This document shows positions 50,782-60,196 of a DNA stretch of 64,000 nucleotides, one piece after another. Within the stretch, counting starts at the first letter, position 1; every line of letters begins with the position of its first letter. The DNA is from Rhodococcus sp. IEGM 1379 (GTDB lineage Bacteria > Actinomycetota > Actinomycetes > Mycobacteriales > Mycobacteriaceae): contig NZ_JASHKR010000002.1 in NCBI RefSeq assembly GCF_030056815.1, positions 186,001 to 250,000 of the forward strand, given 5' to 3'. The notes beneath the pieces were generated by a model. It saw only the letters and a list, made by a program, of their open reading frames with translations. It was not told the origin of the DNA and did no database searches. The position numbers were made by a program, and so were the translations under genes.

Positions 50782-52302
50782 ATGAGCCTGGACCCGCGTA
50801 CCAATACCGTCGACGGAGTGCTGCGGCGCTCGGCAGCCAAGTACCCCGATCGCGTAGCTGTGGTTTTCGAGGACCGCACTCGCACGTATCGCGAACTCGA
50901 CGACGCGGTCACTCGGGTCGCGGCGTATCTGCTGGGCTTGGGACTCGAGCACGGTGATCGTGTCGCCGCGTACGGAACCAACTCCGACGCTTACGTCATC
51001 GGGTTCCTGGCCTGCGGCCGAGCAGGCTTGGTGCACGTCCCCATCAACTACGCGCTCAAGGGCGACGAATTGCGCTACCTCGTAGCGCAGTCCGGTGCCC
51101 GAGCGGTTCTGGTGGATCCAACTCTTGCCCCGACCCTCGACTCGGTGCGCGCAGACCTGGACCTCGATCACGTGTTGCCGTTGCGTGACGCAGAACTGTC
51201 GGTGGTCACCATCGCCGCGGCCGGGGAGGTTCTGGACTTCGAGCCGCGCGCATCGTCGACTGATCTGGCGCAGTTGCTCTATACCTCGGGAACTACGTCG
51301 AAGCCCAAGGGCGCGATGATGTCTCACGGCGCGCTTGTTCACGAGTACGTGTCTTCGGTGATCGCGCTCGCGCTCGACCAGGCGGACAATCCGCTGATCT
51401 GTATGCCGATGTACCACTCTGCGGGAATGCACGTCTTCATGCTTCCGTATCTCTCTGTCGGGGCAACGGTCAATGTGATGGCGGCACCGGATATTCCGGA
51501 GATCCTGCGCCGCATCGAAGTTGAGAAGATCGGTTCACTCTTCCTGGCGCCGACGGTATGGGTGCCGTTGGCCAATCATCCCGATCTGGAGGCGCGGGAC
51601 CTCTCGTCTCTGAAGAAGGCGCAGTACGGGGCGTCGATCATGCCGGTCACGGTGCTGAATCGCCTGCGTGAGCGCTACCCGGACATCGGTTTCTACAATT
51701 GCTTCGGGCAATCCGAAATCGGTCCACTGGCAACGGTTCTGCAGCCGGAGGAGCACGCCGATCGCCCGTCCTCATGTGGTCGCGCCGTGTTCTTCGTCGA
51801 GACCCGCGTCGTCGACGCCGACGGCAACGACGTGCCGGACGGCGAATCGGGTGAGGTTCTCTACCGTTCGCCGCAACTCTGCAATGGCTACTGGGAGAAT
51901 CCCGAAGCGACAGCAGAAGCCTTCCGCGACGGCTGGTTTCACTCCGGCGATCTTGTCGTGCGAGACGCGGAGGGGTTCATTACCGTCGTGGACCGCATCA
52001 AGGACGTCATCAACACCGGCGGAATCTTGGTGGCATCGCGCGAGGTCGAAGACGTGATCTACACCCATCCTGACGTTGCCGAGGTTGCGGTGATCGGGAC
52101 GCCGGACGAGAAGTGGATTGAAGCGATCACCGCGATCGTCGTGCTCAAGGACGGTCAGGATTCGCTGACTCCGGCGGCGCTGATCGCCTATGTGAAGGAG
52201 AAGATCGCTCCGTTCAAGGTGCCCAAGCACGTTCGGTTCGTACCGGAGCTGCCACGCAATCAGAGCGGGAAGCTGCTGAAGCGAGAACTTCGCACGGTCT
52301 GA
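50782..52302 (+). CDS. Acyl-CoA synthetase (AMP-binding)
   Basis: A 506-residue ATP-dependent acyl-CoA ligase. The ATP loop is LLYTSGTTSKPKGAMMSH near residue 165, adenylate-binding NCFGQSEIGPL near 305, WFHSGDLVVRDAEGF near 390, hinge VDRIKDVINTGG, and the C-terminal catalytic Lys in RNQSGKLLKREL. It activates a carboxylic acid to its CoA ester, feeding the ACAD/SDR/CoA-transferase genes downstream. ATG 50782 is preferred over TTG 50776. TATAAT at 50769-50774 lies just upstream, so the transcript may have a very short leader. Confidence 0.92.
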   Translation: MSLDPRTNTVDGVLRRSAAKYPDRVAVVFEDRTRTYRELDDAVTRVAAYLLGLGLEHGDRVAAYGTNSDAYVIGFLACGRAGLVHVPINYALKGDELRYLVAQSGARAVLVDPTLAPTLDSVRADLDLDHVLPLRDAELSVVTIAAAGEVLDFEPRASSTDLAQLLYTSGTTSKPKGAMMSHGALVHEYVSSVIALALDQADNPLICMPMYHSAGMHVFMLPYLSVGATVNVMAAPDIPEILRRIEVEKIGSLFLAPTVWVPLANHPDLEARDLSSLKKAQYGASIMPVTVLNRLRERYPDIGFYNCFGQSEIGPLATVLQPEEHADRPSSCGRAVFFVETRVVDADGNDVPDGESGEVLYRSPQLCNGYWENPEATAEAFRDGWFHSGDLVVRDAEGFITVVDRIKDVINTGGILVASREVEDVIYTHPDVAEVAVIGTPDEKWIEAITAIVVLKDGQDSLTPAALIAYVKEKIAPFKVPKHVRFVPELPRNQSGKLLKRELRTV

Positions 52303-52423
52303 AAACCGCTATAGGTCTCGCTTTACCCTTGGTTCGTTTTGAGGTCTTTGACTCCGCGTGCTCGACGGTATTGACTTCGGAAGACGGAGCGAACTTCTTA
52401 TGCGAGCAAGGTGAGTGGTGGGT

Positions 52424-53590
52424 ATGCAGGTCGATGCGGACGACTTCGCCGATATCTTGGCGACGGCACGGGAATTCATCCGAAAGGAAGTAGTCCCGCG
52501 CGAGCAGGAGATTGCGGATACCGATGCCATTCCGGAGGACATCCGCAAGAAAGCCGCGGCGATCGGCTTGTTCGGGTATGCCATTCCCCAGGAATGGGGT
52601 GGACTGGGGCTAGATCTCACCCAAGACGTCGAACTCGCGATGGAGTTCGGATACACGTCGCTGGCTCTGCGCTCGATGTTCGGCACCAACAACGGAATTG
52701 CCGGACAGGTGTTGGTGGGGTTCGGCACCGATGAACAGAAGTCGCGGTGGCTCGAACGAATTGCTTCGGGTGACGTGGTTGCATCCTTCGCTCTGACGGA
52801 GTCCGGAGCGGGATCGAACCCGGCAGGCCTGCGGACCAAGGCAGTGCGGGGCGGTGCCGACTGGGTGATCGACGGCAACAAGCGATTCATTACGAATGCG
52901 CCACTGGCGCAACTCTTTGTTGTGTTTGCTCGCACGAGGCCCGCTGATTCCGACGGCCCCGGTATTGCTGTCTTCTTGGTACCGGCCGACACACCGGGCG
53001 TCACAGTTGGTCCGAAAGACAAGAAGATGGGCCAAGAAGGCGCCTGGACATCCGAGGTCAGCTTCGACAACGTTCGTGTTCCCGACTCGGCCTTGGTCGG
53101 CGGTGATCAGGACACCGGATACCGCGCTGCCATGACGTCTTTGGCACGCGGACGCGTCCACATCGCAGCACTATCGGTGGGCGCAGCTCAGCGGGCGCTT
53201 GACGAATCCGTTGCCTTCGCGACTGTCACCGAACAGGGCGGGACGGCAATTGGCGACTTCCAGCTGGTGCAGGCGATGCTCGCCGACCAACAGGTGGGCG
53301 TCATGGCCGGCCGGGCAATGGTCCGTGAAGTAGCGGCTCGTTATGTCAGCGGTGAGGACCGACGCCTCGGGCCTTCTGCTGCAAAGCTTTTCTGCACCGA
53401 AATGGTGGGCAAGGTCGCGGACCTCGCCGTGCAAATACACGGCGGCAACGGATACATGCGGGGAGTTCCCGTCGAGCGAATCTATCGTGAAGTGCGGCTG
53501 CTGCGTCTCTACGAGGGAACCAGCGAAATTCAACGGCTGATTCTGGGCGGTGGCCTTGTGTCCCAAGCGAAGAAGCAAGCACAGCGCTGA
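52424..53590 (+). CDS. Acyl-CoA dehydrogenase
   Basis: A 388-residue acyl-CoA dehydrogenase. Signatures: SFALTESGAGSNPAGL near residue 123, WVIDGNKRFITNAPLA near 150, and RLLRLYEGTSEIQRLILGGGL at the C-terminus with the catalytic Glu in YEGT intact. It removes hydrogens at alpha-beta of an acyl-CoA. Starts GTG 52415 or 52418 are also possible, since AAGG lies at 52408-52411. It is 121 bp downstream of the ligase and 28 bp before the SDR, in the same direction. Confidence 0.92.
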   Translation: MQVDADDFADILATAREFIRKEVVPREQEIADTDAIPEDIRKKAAAIGLFGYAIPQEWGGLGLDLTQDVELAMEFGYTSLALRSMFGTNNGIAGQVLVGFGTDEQKSRWLERIASGDVVASFALTESGAGSNPAGLRTKAVRGGADWVIDGNKRFITNAPLAQLFVVFARTRPADSDGPGIAVFLVPADTPGVTVGPKDKKMGQEGAWTSEVSFDNVRVPDSALVGGDQDTGYRAAMTSLARGRVHIAALSVGAAQRALDESVAFATVTEQGGTAIGDFQLVQAMLADQQVGVMAGRAMVREVAARYVSGEDRRLGPSAAKLFCTEMVGKVADLAVQIHGGNGYMRGVPVERIYREVRLLRLYEGTSEIQRLILGGGLVSQAKKQAQR

Positions 53591-53618
53591 TCATCTTTAA
53601 CTGACGAATGGAGTAGAC

Positions 53619-54359
53619 ATGGGACTGTTGGACGGCAAAGTTGCAGTAGTTACCGGCGGCGCACAGGGGATCGGACTCGAAATTGCTCGCACCTTCATCA
53701 AAGAAGGTGCCACCGTTGTGATCGGCGATATAAACGAGAGCGTCGGTACCGCAGCGGTTACCGAGCTCGGCGGCGACTCGGTAGCACGTTTCGCATCGTG
53801 CGACGTGAGGGAATTCGGTCAGGTCGAGGCAATGATCGACCTTGCCGAATCCGCTTTCGGGCCGATCGACATTATGGTGAACAACGCGGGTATGACGCGA
53901 GACGCGACCATGCGCAAGATGACCGAGCAGGACTTCGACGACGTGGTTGCCGTCCACCTCAAGGGTGCATGGAACGGTACTCGCGCTGCGGCGGCCCGTA
54001 TGCGTGAGCGCGAAACCGGCACCATCGTCAACGTCTCGTCCATCTCCGGCAAGGTCGGATTGTTGGGCCAGACCAACTATTCCGCCGCCAAGGCCGGCAT
54101 TGTCGGCCTGACAAAGGCGGCCGCGAAAGAGGTTGCCTTCAAGAATGTTCGGATCAATGCGATCCAGCCGGGGCTGGTTCGCACGGCGATGACCGAGGCG
54201 ATGCCGGAACGTATCTGGAACGAGAAGCTGGCCGAGATTCCGATGGGCCGCGCTGCGGAACCGTCGGAGGTTGCCTCGGTAGTGCTCTTTCTGTCGAGTG
54301 ACATGTCCAGTTACATGACCGGCACCGTTCTGGAGATCACGGGTGGCCGCCATATCTGA
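53619..54359 (+). CDS. 3-oxoacyl-ACP reductase-like SDR
   Basis: A 246-residue FabG-like [23 protein letters not shown] at residues 12-31, [14 protein letters not shown] near 87-100, catalytic Ser in [10 protein letters not shown], and YSAAKAG with Tyr and Lys; the C-terminus [17 protein letters not shown] is FabG-like. As a neighbour of acyl-CoA dehydrogenase and CoA-transferase, a 3-hydroxyacyl-CoA dehydrogenase role is the best inference. It starts at ATG 53619 after a GGAG site. Confidence 0.9.
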   Translation: MGLLDGKVAVVTGGAQGIGLEIARTFIKEGATVVIGDINESVGTAAVTELGGDSVARFASCDVREFGQVEAMIDLAESAFGPIDIMVNNAGMTRDATMRKMTEQDFDDVVAVHLKGAWNGTRAAAARMRERETGTIVNVSSISGKVGLLGQTNYSAAKAGIVGLTKAAAKEVAFKNVRINAIQPGLVRTAMTEAMPERIWNEKLAEIPMGRAAEPSEVASVVLFLSSDMSSYMTGTVLEITGGRHI

Positions 54360-54401
54360 TCCGATCTGTTCGGGTGATTGAATGCGAGGGTGAACTCTGA
54401 C

Positions 54402-55598
54402 ATGGGACAGTCGAACTCGGATCTGCCGCTTGACGGGATCACCGTAGTTGCACTCGAACAGGCGGTGGCGGCGCCGCTCGCCACTCGGCATCTCGCGGAC
54501 ATGGGCGCCCGTGTGATCAAGATCGAACGGGTGGGTGAGGGTGACTTCGCGCGACACTACGACGATGCGGTTTACGGTCAGGCCTCACACTTCGTGTGGC
54601 TCAACCGTTCCAAGGAATCGATTGCCGTCGACGTGAAATCGGAATCCGGCCGCCGTATCGTCCTCGACCTGATCGCGAATGCCGATGTGTTTCTGCAGAA
54701 TCTGGCTCCTGACGCTGCAGAGCGGTTGGGATTCGGTTCGGAGCCGCTCCAAGCAGAGTTCCCGGCGCTCATCGTGATCAACATGTCCGGCTACGGCAGT
54801 GCAGGCCCACGTCGTGAGCGCAAGGCATACGACATGCTGGTGCAAGCCGAGACCGGGATGATCTCCGTAACGGGTACGCCGGAGACAGCGACTAAAACCG
54901 GTGTCCCGGTGTCGGATATCGCGGCGGGGATGTATGCGCTGACGTCGATCCTGGCTGCGCTTTTCCGCCGGGAACGAACGGGCAAGGGTGCCGTCGTCGA
55001 GGTCTCCATGTTCGACTCCACCGTCGAGTGGCTCGGGCACCCGATGTACATGAAAATGTATGCGGACAAACAGATTCCACGCGTCGGACTCGGGCATGCC
55101 GCGATAGTTCCCTATGATTCGTTTCCGACGTCGGATGGTGCGATTCTCATCGGTGTGCAGAATGATCGCGGTTGGAAGGCGCTGATGGTCAATGTGTTCG
55201 GTCGAGAAGATCTGTTTGATCATCCGCGATACGCGACCAATATCGAGCGGGTCCGCAATCGCGCCGAGGTCGACGAGTTGATTGCGTCGCTCAGTCGCGT
55301 GTACTCCACGGCCGAGTTGGATAAGCGTCTAGCTGCCGCGGGTGTACCGGCCGCGGCGTTGAACGACATGGGTGAACTGCTGAAACATCCTCAGTTGGAA
55401 GAGCGTTCGAGATGGCGGTCCGTCGGAACCGAAGGTGGTCCGATCGACGCGATATTGCCGCCGATGACGTTCTCCGACGTGGAAATGCGGATGGGTAACG
55501 TGCCTGCGCTCGGTCAGCAGACGGAGGCACTTCTGACGGAATTGGGCCGTACCGAAGCGGAGATCTCGGAACTTCGCCGAAACGGTTCGGTGGGTTAG
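54402..55598 (+). CDS. CaiB/BaiF family III CoA-transferase
   Basis: A 398-residue family III CoA-transferase. LDGITVVALEQAVAAPLATRHLADMGARVIKIER opens the protein and FVWLNRSKESIAVDVKSESG is near residue 68; the catalytic Asp is probably in PVSDIAAGMYALTSILAALF near 175. It moves CoA between carboxylic acids (or acts as an alpha-methylacyl-CoA racemase-like enzyme). ATG 54402 follows the SDR by 42 bp. Its presence beside a ligase suggests that the pathway handles two different acids. Confidence 0.9.
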   Translation: MGQSNSDLPLDGITVVALEQAVAAPLATRHLADMGARVIKIERVGEGDFARHYDDAVYGQASHFVWLNRSKESIAVDVKSESGRRIVLDLIANADVFLQNLAPDAAERLGFGSEPLQAEFPALIVINMSGYGSAGPRRERKAYDMLVQAETGMISVTGTPETATKTGVPVSDIAAGMYALTSILAALFRRERTGKGAVVEVSMFDSTVEWLGHPMYMKMYADKQIPRVGLGHAAIVPYDSFPTSDGAILIGVQNDRGWKALMVNVFGREDLFDHPRYATNIERVRNRAEVDELIASLSRVYSTAELDKRLAAAGVPAAALNDMGELLKHPQLEERSRWRSVGTEGGPIDAILPPMTFSDVEMRMGNVPALGQQTEALLTELGRTEAEISELRRNGSVG

Positions 55599-55611
55599 AC
55601 CGCTGGCGTCA

Positions 55612-56619
55612 GTGGACTTGTCTGCCATCGAGGGCGGCGCTCTCGACGACGCAGCGATAGTTGTCGACCTCGATCAGCCGATGTCCGAGGCAGTCGCTAC
55701 GGCTGCTGCGGCCAAGGTTCTCGAATGCGACCGTGTTGTTGTCGGGCGTTCCACCAAGGCACCTGACGCGGCAACCAGAACACTGGCTCAGGCACTCGAT
55801 ACCACCGTAGCTTTGTACCGGGACTCAGATATCCGCGAGTTCGTGAGCGTCGAAGATCCCGATGCCGACCTGGCAGCTGTCTTCGAACGATTCCACGAAA
55901 ACCCGTATGCATCTGTTGTTGCTTCGCAGGTTCTGCGGATGGGTGAGAATCTGTCTGTTTCAGTTGCCCTCGATGTTGAGTCCTTGGCTTACTCAACGCT
56001 ACTGGGCACCCCTGACTTTCGGCGGTGGCTGGACGGACGCGGACGGAGGCCGCTGCCGCCCCCGGCGCCGCAGGAACCTGTGTTGATCGATCGCCGTGAT
56101 GCGTTGTTGCACATCACTCTCAATCGGCCGGAGCGGCGCAATGCCTACGGTGCACAGGTGCGCGACGGACTGGTGGCAGCGCTGCAACTTGCACTGATGG
56201 ACGCCAGCATCGAGAAGGTTCTGCTCGACGGGGCGGGACCGTCGTTCTCCGCGGGCGGCGATCTGGACGAGTTCGGGACCACTCCGGATCTGGCTATCGC
56301 ACACCTGATTCGGACCCGTGCGGGTGCAGCGCGTTTGATGGCGCGACTGGCCGATCGAATCGAAGTGCACGTTCACGGCAGTTGTGTCGGTGCGGGGATC
56401 GAAGTGCCGGCATTTGCGCAGACAATCTGCGCGCACCCCGGAACGGTGTTCCGGCTCCCGGAGATCGGAATGGGTCTGATCCCGGGAGCCGGTGGCACAG
56501 TCTCGATTCCGCGCCGGATCGGGCGCTGGCGTGCCTTTCACCTGTTCGTTTCCGGCACCGCAATCAATGTCGACCGGGCCCTGGAGTGGGGACTGATCGA
56601 TCAGATCACCGCCGAATAG
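55612..56619 (+). CDS. Crotonase-family protein with N-terminal extension
   Basis: A 335-residue protein. Residues 1-140 form a non-crotonase region (VVDLDQPMSEAVATAAAAKVLECDRVVVGR... FRRWLDGRGRRPLPP), and the crotonase fold starts near 155 (DALLHITLNRPERRNAYGAQVRDGLVAALQLAL). Oxyanion-hole residues are in PSFSAGGDLDEFGTT and GAGIEVPAFAQTI; EIGMGLIPGAGGTVSIPRRIG carries one Glu of the hydratase/isomerase type. It is longer than a normal hydratase (about 260). GTG 55612 starts 13 bp after the CoA-transferase. It converges on the thiolase with a 4-bp gap. Confidence 0.83.
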   Translation: MDLSAIEGGALDDAAIVVDLDQPMSEAVATAAAAKVLECDRVVVGRSTKAPDAATRTLAQALDTTVALYRDSDIREFVSVEDPDADLAAVFERFHENPYASVVASQVLRMGENLSVSVALDVESLAYSTLLGTPDFRRWLDGRGRRPLPPPAPQEPVLIDRRDALLHITLNRPERRNAYGAQVRDGLVAALQLALMDASIEKVLLDGAGPSFSAGGDLDEFGTTPDLAIAHLIRTRAGAARLMARLADRIEVHVHGSCVGAGIEVPAFAQTICAHPGTVFRLPEIGMGLIPGAGGTVSIPRRIGRWRAFHLFVSGTAINVDRALEWGLIDQITAE

Positions 56620-56623
56620 TTTG

Positions 56624-57844
56624 CTACCGCCGCAGATTCTCGAAAACCGCGGCGATTCCCTGGCCGCCGCCGATGCACATCGTTTCGATTCCGTAGCGTC
56701 CTTGGCGTCGATCGAGTTCCCTCAGTAGATTCGCGAGAATTCGTCCACCGGTCGCGCCTACGGGATGGCCGAGTGAGATTCCGGAACCGTTGACGTTGAA
56801 CCGCTCTCGCAAGTCTGCCTCGCTGAGGTCCCAGGCTTTTGCACACGCCAGGACCTGTGCCGCAAACGCTTCGTTGACCTCGATCAGATCGATGTCGGAG
56901 AGTTGCAGATCGACCCGCGAGAGCGCTTTGGCGACAGCCGGAACGGGACCGATACCCATTCGGTTCGGCTCGACGCCAGCCACGCCCCAGCTGACCAGTT
57001 TGGCGAAGGGTCGCAATCCGAGTCTTTCGGCGTTGGCCGGTGTGGTGACGATTGCCGCAGCGCCGGCGTCGTTCTGTCCGCAGGCATTGCCGGCTGTCAC
57101 AGTCGCTTCGGAGTCGGCACGGCTCCGGATCGGGCGAAGTGCAGCGAGATCGGCCAGCGCTATGTGACGACGCGGATGTTCATCGTGGGTAACAACTTTC
57201 GCGTCGCCCCGACGAGAGGGCACGGTGACAGGAATAATCTCGTCATCGAAGAAACCCTTGTCCTGGGCAGCAATCGCTCGTTCGTGTGAACGGACGGCGT
57301 ACCGGTCCTGTTCGTCACGCGTGATCGAGTACTCGCGACGCAGATTCTCGGCTGTCTCGATCATGCCGCCCTCGACGGGAAAGTTGACGCCACCCGAGTT
57401 GACGCGGGGCTTTGCCAGTCGGTCATGGAATTCGACGGAGGGTTTCTTTGTGCCCCAACGTACATCGTTGGAGTAGAACTCGACATTGCTCATACTTTCG
57501 GCGCCGCCTGCGATCACCAGATCGCTCATTCCGGTCTGTACCTGCATGGCGGCGTAGATCACTGCCTGCAATCCGGAACCGCACCGGCGATCGAGTTGGA
57601 TGCCGGGAACCGATACGTCAAGTCCGGCATCGAGCGCAGCAATTCGGCCGATGGCCGCGGCTTCACCACTGGCATATCCCTGTCCGAAGATGACATCGTC
57701 GATATCGGCGGACTGCAGACCGGTGCGTTCGACCAGTCCTCGTATGACAGTGGCGGCGAGGGAAGCTACGGGAAGGTCTTTGAAGATACCGCCGAATCCG
57801 CCGACGGGTGTACGAACGGGTTCACAGATGACTGCGTCGTGCAT
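56624..57844 (-). CDS. Acetyl-CoA acetyltransferase (thiolase)
   Basis: A 406-residue thiolase. The acylation Cys is in QLDRRCGSGLQAVIYAAMQV near residue 90, the catalytic His in NVNGSGISLGHPVGATGGRIL near 355, and the second Cys in ETMCIGGGQGIAAVFENL. It cleaves 3-oxoacyl-CoA (or condenses acetyl-CoA). The ATG at 57844 gives MHDAVICEPVRTPVGGFGG, a standard start; longer readings are unsupported. It is the only minus-strand gene in this cluster, so it would have its own promoter near 57845-58092. Confidence 0.92.
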   Translation of the reverse strand: MHDAVICEPVRTPVGGFGGIFKDLPVASLAATVIRGLVERTGLQSADIDDVIFGQGYASGEAAAIGRIAALDAGLDVSVPGIQLDRRCGSGLQAVIYAAMQVQTGMSDLVIAGGAESMSNVEFYSNDVRWGTKKPSVEFHDRLAKPRVNSGGVNFPVEGGMIETAENLRREYSITRDEQDRYAVRSHERAIAAQDKGFFDDEIIPVTVPSRRGDAKVVTHDEHPRRHIALADLAALRPIRSRADSEATVTAGNACGQNDAGAAAIVTTPANAERLGLRPFAKLVSWGVAGVEPNRMGIGPVPAVAKALSRVDLQLSDIDLIEVNEAFAAQVLACAKAWDLSEADLRERFNVNGSGISLGHPVGATGGRILANLLRELDRRQGRYGIETMCIGGGQGIAAVFENLRR

Positions 57845-58021
57845 GGGATGCGCCTGTCTCGAGGGAAGGACGGGAAATTGCGTCACAGAAAACGCGAACG
57901 CGTCGAGTCGAATATTCAACACCTGTGCGGCGCTTGTCAACTGTCGAAGAACCCCTGATCGGGCATAGTTTTTCCCGTACGGATCGTATGGGCATCGATC
58001 TTTGACAGCGCAGTCGTTCGA

Positions 58022-58069
58022 GGATTGAATGGTCGGAAGATCCCCCCGGGATTGCATGGTCGGAAGATC
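58022..58069 (+). repeat. 21-bp direct repeat before the acyl-CoA dehydrogenase
   Basis: GGATTGAATGGTCGGAAGATC-like sequence at 58022-58042 is repeated at 58049-58069 with one base changed (A to C at position 7), so the period is 27 bp. It lies 24 bp upstream of GTG 58093 and between divergent thiolase and acyl-CoA dehydrogenase genes. An operator pair or a small duplication are both possible. Confidence 0.6.
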
Positions 58070-58092
58070 TCCTTCGGCGGACAGGTGAAGCA

Positions 58093-59283
58093 GTGACGCG
58101 TTTAGCGCAGACCGCAGGATTGACCGAGACTCAGCGCGACATCATCGGTGCCGTAAGGGAATTCGCCGATCGTGTAGTGATTCCGGCAGCACAAGAACTC
58201 GAGCACACGGACACCTATCCCGCCGAGATCGTGAAACAGATGAAGGATATGGGTCTGTTCGGGTTGACGATCGATCCCGAGTACGGCGGTATCGGAGAAT
58301 CGCTACTCACGTATGCCCTGTGCGTCGAGGAACTGGCACGCGGATGGATGAGCGTTTCCGGTGTCATCAACACACATTTCATAGTGGCGCACATGATTTC
58401 AGCTCACGGAACACCGGAGCAGAAAGCGAAGTATCTTCCGCGGCTCGCAACCGGTGAACTCACCGGCGCATTCTCGATGTCCGAGCCGGCGTTGGGCTCG
58501 GATGTCGCTGCAATCACCACCAGAGCGCGTCGTGGCGAATCCGGTGAATATGTGGTGAACGGCCAGAAAATGTGGCTCACCAACGGCGGTTCATCCACAC
58601 TGGTTGCAGTGCTCGTGAAAACCGACGAAGGTGCCGAGAAGGCGCACAACAATCTGACGACGCTGTTGATCGAGAAACCCGCCGGTTTCGGCGAAGTTCT
58701 TCCGGGTCTGACGATTCCGGGCAAGCTCGAGAAGATGGGCTACAAAGGAATCGATACTACCGAGATGATCTTCGACGGCTTCGAAATCGGCGCCGACGAG
58801 GTTCTCGGTGGCACACCGGGGCTGGGATTCCGGCACATGATGGACGGCGTCGAGGTCGGTCGCGTCAACGTCGCCGCTCGCGCGTGCGGTATCGCGCAGC
58901 GTGCTTTCGAGTTGGCAGTCACTTATGCAAAGCAACGTGAGACTTTCGGCAAGCCGATCGCCGAGCATCAGGCCATCGCATTCCGGATAGCCGAGATGGG
59001 TACCAAAGTCGAAGCAGCACATCTGATGATGGTCAACGCAGCCAGGCTCAAGGACTCAGGTGAACGAAATGACGTCGCAGCCGGTATGGCGAAGTATCTG
59101 GCCAGTGAGTTCTGCTCGGAAGTCACTCAGGACAGCTTCCGCATCCATGGTGGCTACGGGTATTCGAAGGAATACGAGATCGAGCGTTTGATGCGCGAGG
59201 CGCCGTTCCTGCTGATCGGCGAAGGCACCAGCGATATTCAGAAGCAGATCATCAGCAAGGGATTGTTGCGTACCTACAACTGA
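58093..59283 (+). CDS. Acyl-CoA dehydrogenase
   Basis: A 396-residue acyl-CoA dehydrogenase. FSMSEPALGSDVAAITTRARRG near residue 133 and YVVNGQKMWLTNGGSS near 155 are the FAD/substrate motifs; FLLIGEGTSDIQKQIISKGLL carries the catalytic Glu in GEGT at the C-terminus. The first 25 residues form the N-terminal helix (QTAGLTETQRDIIGAVREFADR). GTG 58093 is the only reasonable start. It lies 16 bp before the LysR gene, on the same strand, so it may be cotranscribed with it. Confidence 0.92.
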   Translation: MTRLAQTAGLTETQRDIIGAVREFADRVVIPAAQELEHTDTYPAEIVKQMKDMGLFGLTIDPEYGGIGESLLTYALCVEELARGWMSVSGVINTHFIVAHMISAHGTPEQKAKYLPRLATGELTGAFSMSEPALGSDVAAITTRARRGESGEYVVNGQKMWLTNGGSSTLVAVLVKTDEGAEKAHNNLTTLLIEKPAGFGEVLPGLTIPGKLEKMGYKGIDTTEMIFDGFEIGADEVLGGTPGLGFRHMMDGVEVGRVNVAARACGIAQRAFELAVTYAKQRETFGKPIAEHQAIAFRIAEMGTKVEAAHLMMVNAARLKDSGERNDVAAGMAKYLASEFCSEVTQDSFRIHGGYGYSKEYEIERLMREAPFLLIGEGTSDIQKQIISKGLLRTYN

Positions 59284-59299
59284 ACCGTAAAGTCGAGGC

Positions 59300-60196
59300 G
59301 TGGACCTACGTCAGATCGAGTACTTCCTCGCGGTTGCCGGCGGGGAGTCCTTGTCGACGGCTGCGCAGTCCTTGTCCGTCACCAAGCCGTCGTTGTCGCA
59401 GGGAATTCGCGGCCTCGAACGTGAACTGGGCGTGGAACTCTTTCACAGGGTCGGTCGGGGTTTGGTACTCACATCGGCAGGGCGGGCATTGGTCGGACCC
59501 GCGCGCCAGGTGATGCGTAGCAGTGCCGCCGCGTCCAATGCCGCGATCGGAGTGGACGCGGAACCGAAAGGGCGCCTGGACATCTGCTCCGCTGCGCACG
59601 GCTTGGAGGGACCGGTTGCGCGTATCGTGGCTGACTTCCGCAGGCGCTGCCCGGGAATCACGGTCAGGGTGAGTGACCTTCCGAGAGGTGCGACGGCGGA
59701 TCATGCGCTTGCCGACGGCGCCTGCGAATTGGTGTTCAGCTATTGGCCGCCCGAGTTGTCGTCACTCTCTACCCAGGTGATCGGAGTGAACGAGTACTGG
59801 CTTGCTGTGCCTTCGCAGGAGGTCTCTGGTGTATGGCCCGGTGGTGTGAAACCGGCTGCCGGACAGCCGGTACCACTGTCAGCACTGCCAAATCTTCCGG
59901 TGGTGGGTGTGCAGAAGCATTCGCGTGCACGCCTTGCGATCGAGTCGGCACTGCACGGCGCGGGTGCACGAACGAGGATGTCCACCGAACTTGCGCAACG
60001 CGAGACCGTCGGCGCGTTTGTGCTCGCGGGCTTGGGCATGGCATTGCTGGAACGTTCGCTGGCAGAACGTCTGGCTGGATCGGGTACCGATATCTATCCG
60101 GTGGAACCGCCGATCTCGTTGACTTACGGAATCGAATTCGATCCCCAGCGGCTTTCCCCGCTGGGACGCCTGTTCGTGCAGGGCCTACCGGGGTGA
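59300..60196 (+). CDS. LysR-family regulator
   Basis: A 298-residue LTTR starting at GTG 59300. The HTH is MDLRQIEYFLAVAGGESLSTAAQSLSVTKPSLSQGIRGLERELGVELFHR, and the remainder is the two-lobed effector domain (LDICSAAHGLEGPVARIVADFRRRCPGITVRV). It lies 16 bp after an acyl-CoA dehydrogenase gene on the same strand. It ends by overlapping a second LysR gene of the opposite strand by 12 bp, which is unusual. Its target is not evident; the upstream acyl-CoA dehydrogenase is the best guess. Confidence 0.85.
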   Translation: MDLRQIEYFLAVAGGESLSTAAQSLSVTKPSLSQGIRGLERELGVELFHRVGRGLVLTSAGRALVGPARQVMRSSAAASNAAIGVDAEPKGRLDICSAAHGLEGPVARIVADFRRRCPGITVRVSDLPRGATADHALADGACELVFSYWPPELSSLSTQVIGVNEYWLAVPSQEVSGVWPGGVKPAAGQPVPLSALPNLPVVGVQKHSRARLAIESALHGAGARTRMSTELAQRETVGAFVLAGLGMALLERSLAERLAGSGTDIYPVEPPISLTYGIEFDPQRLSPLGRLFVQGLPG

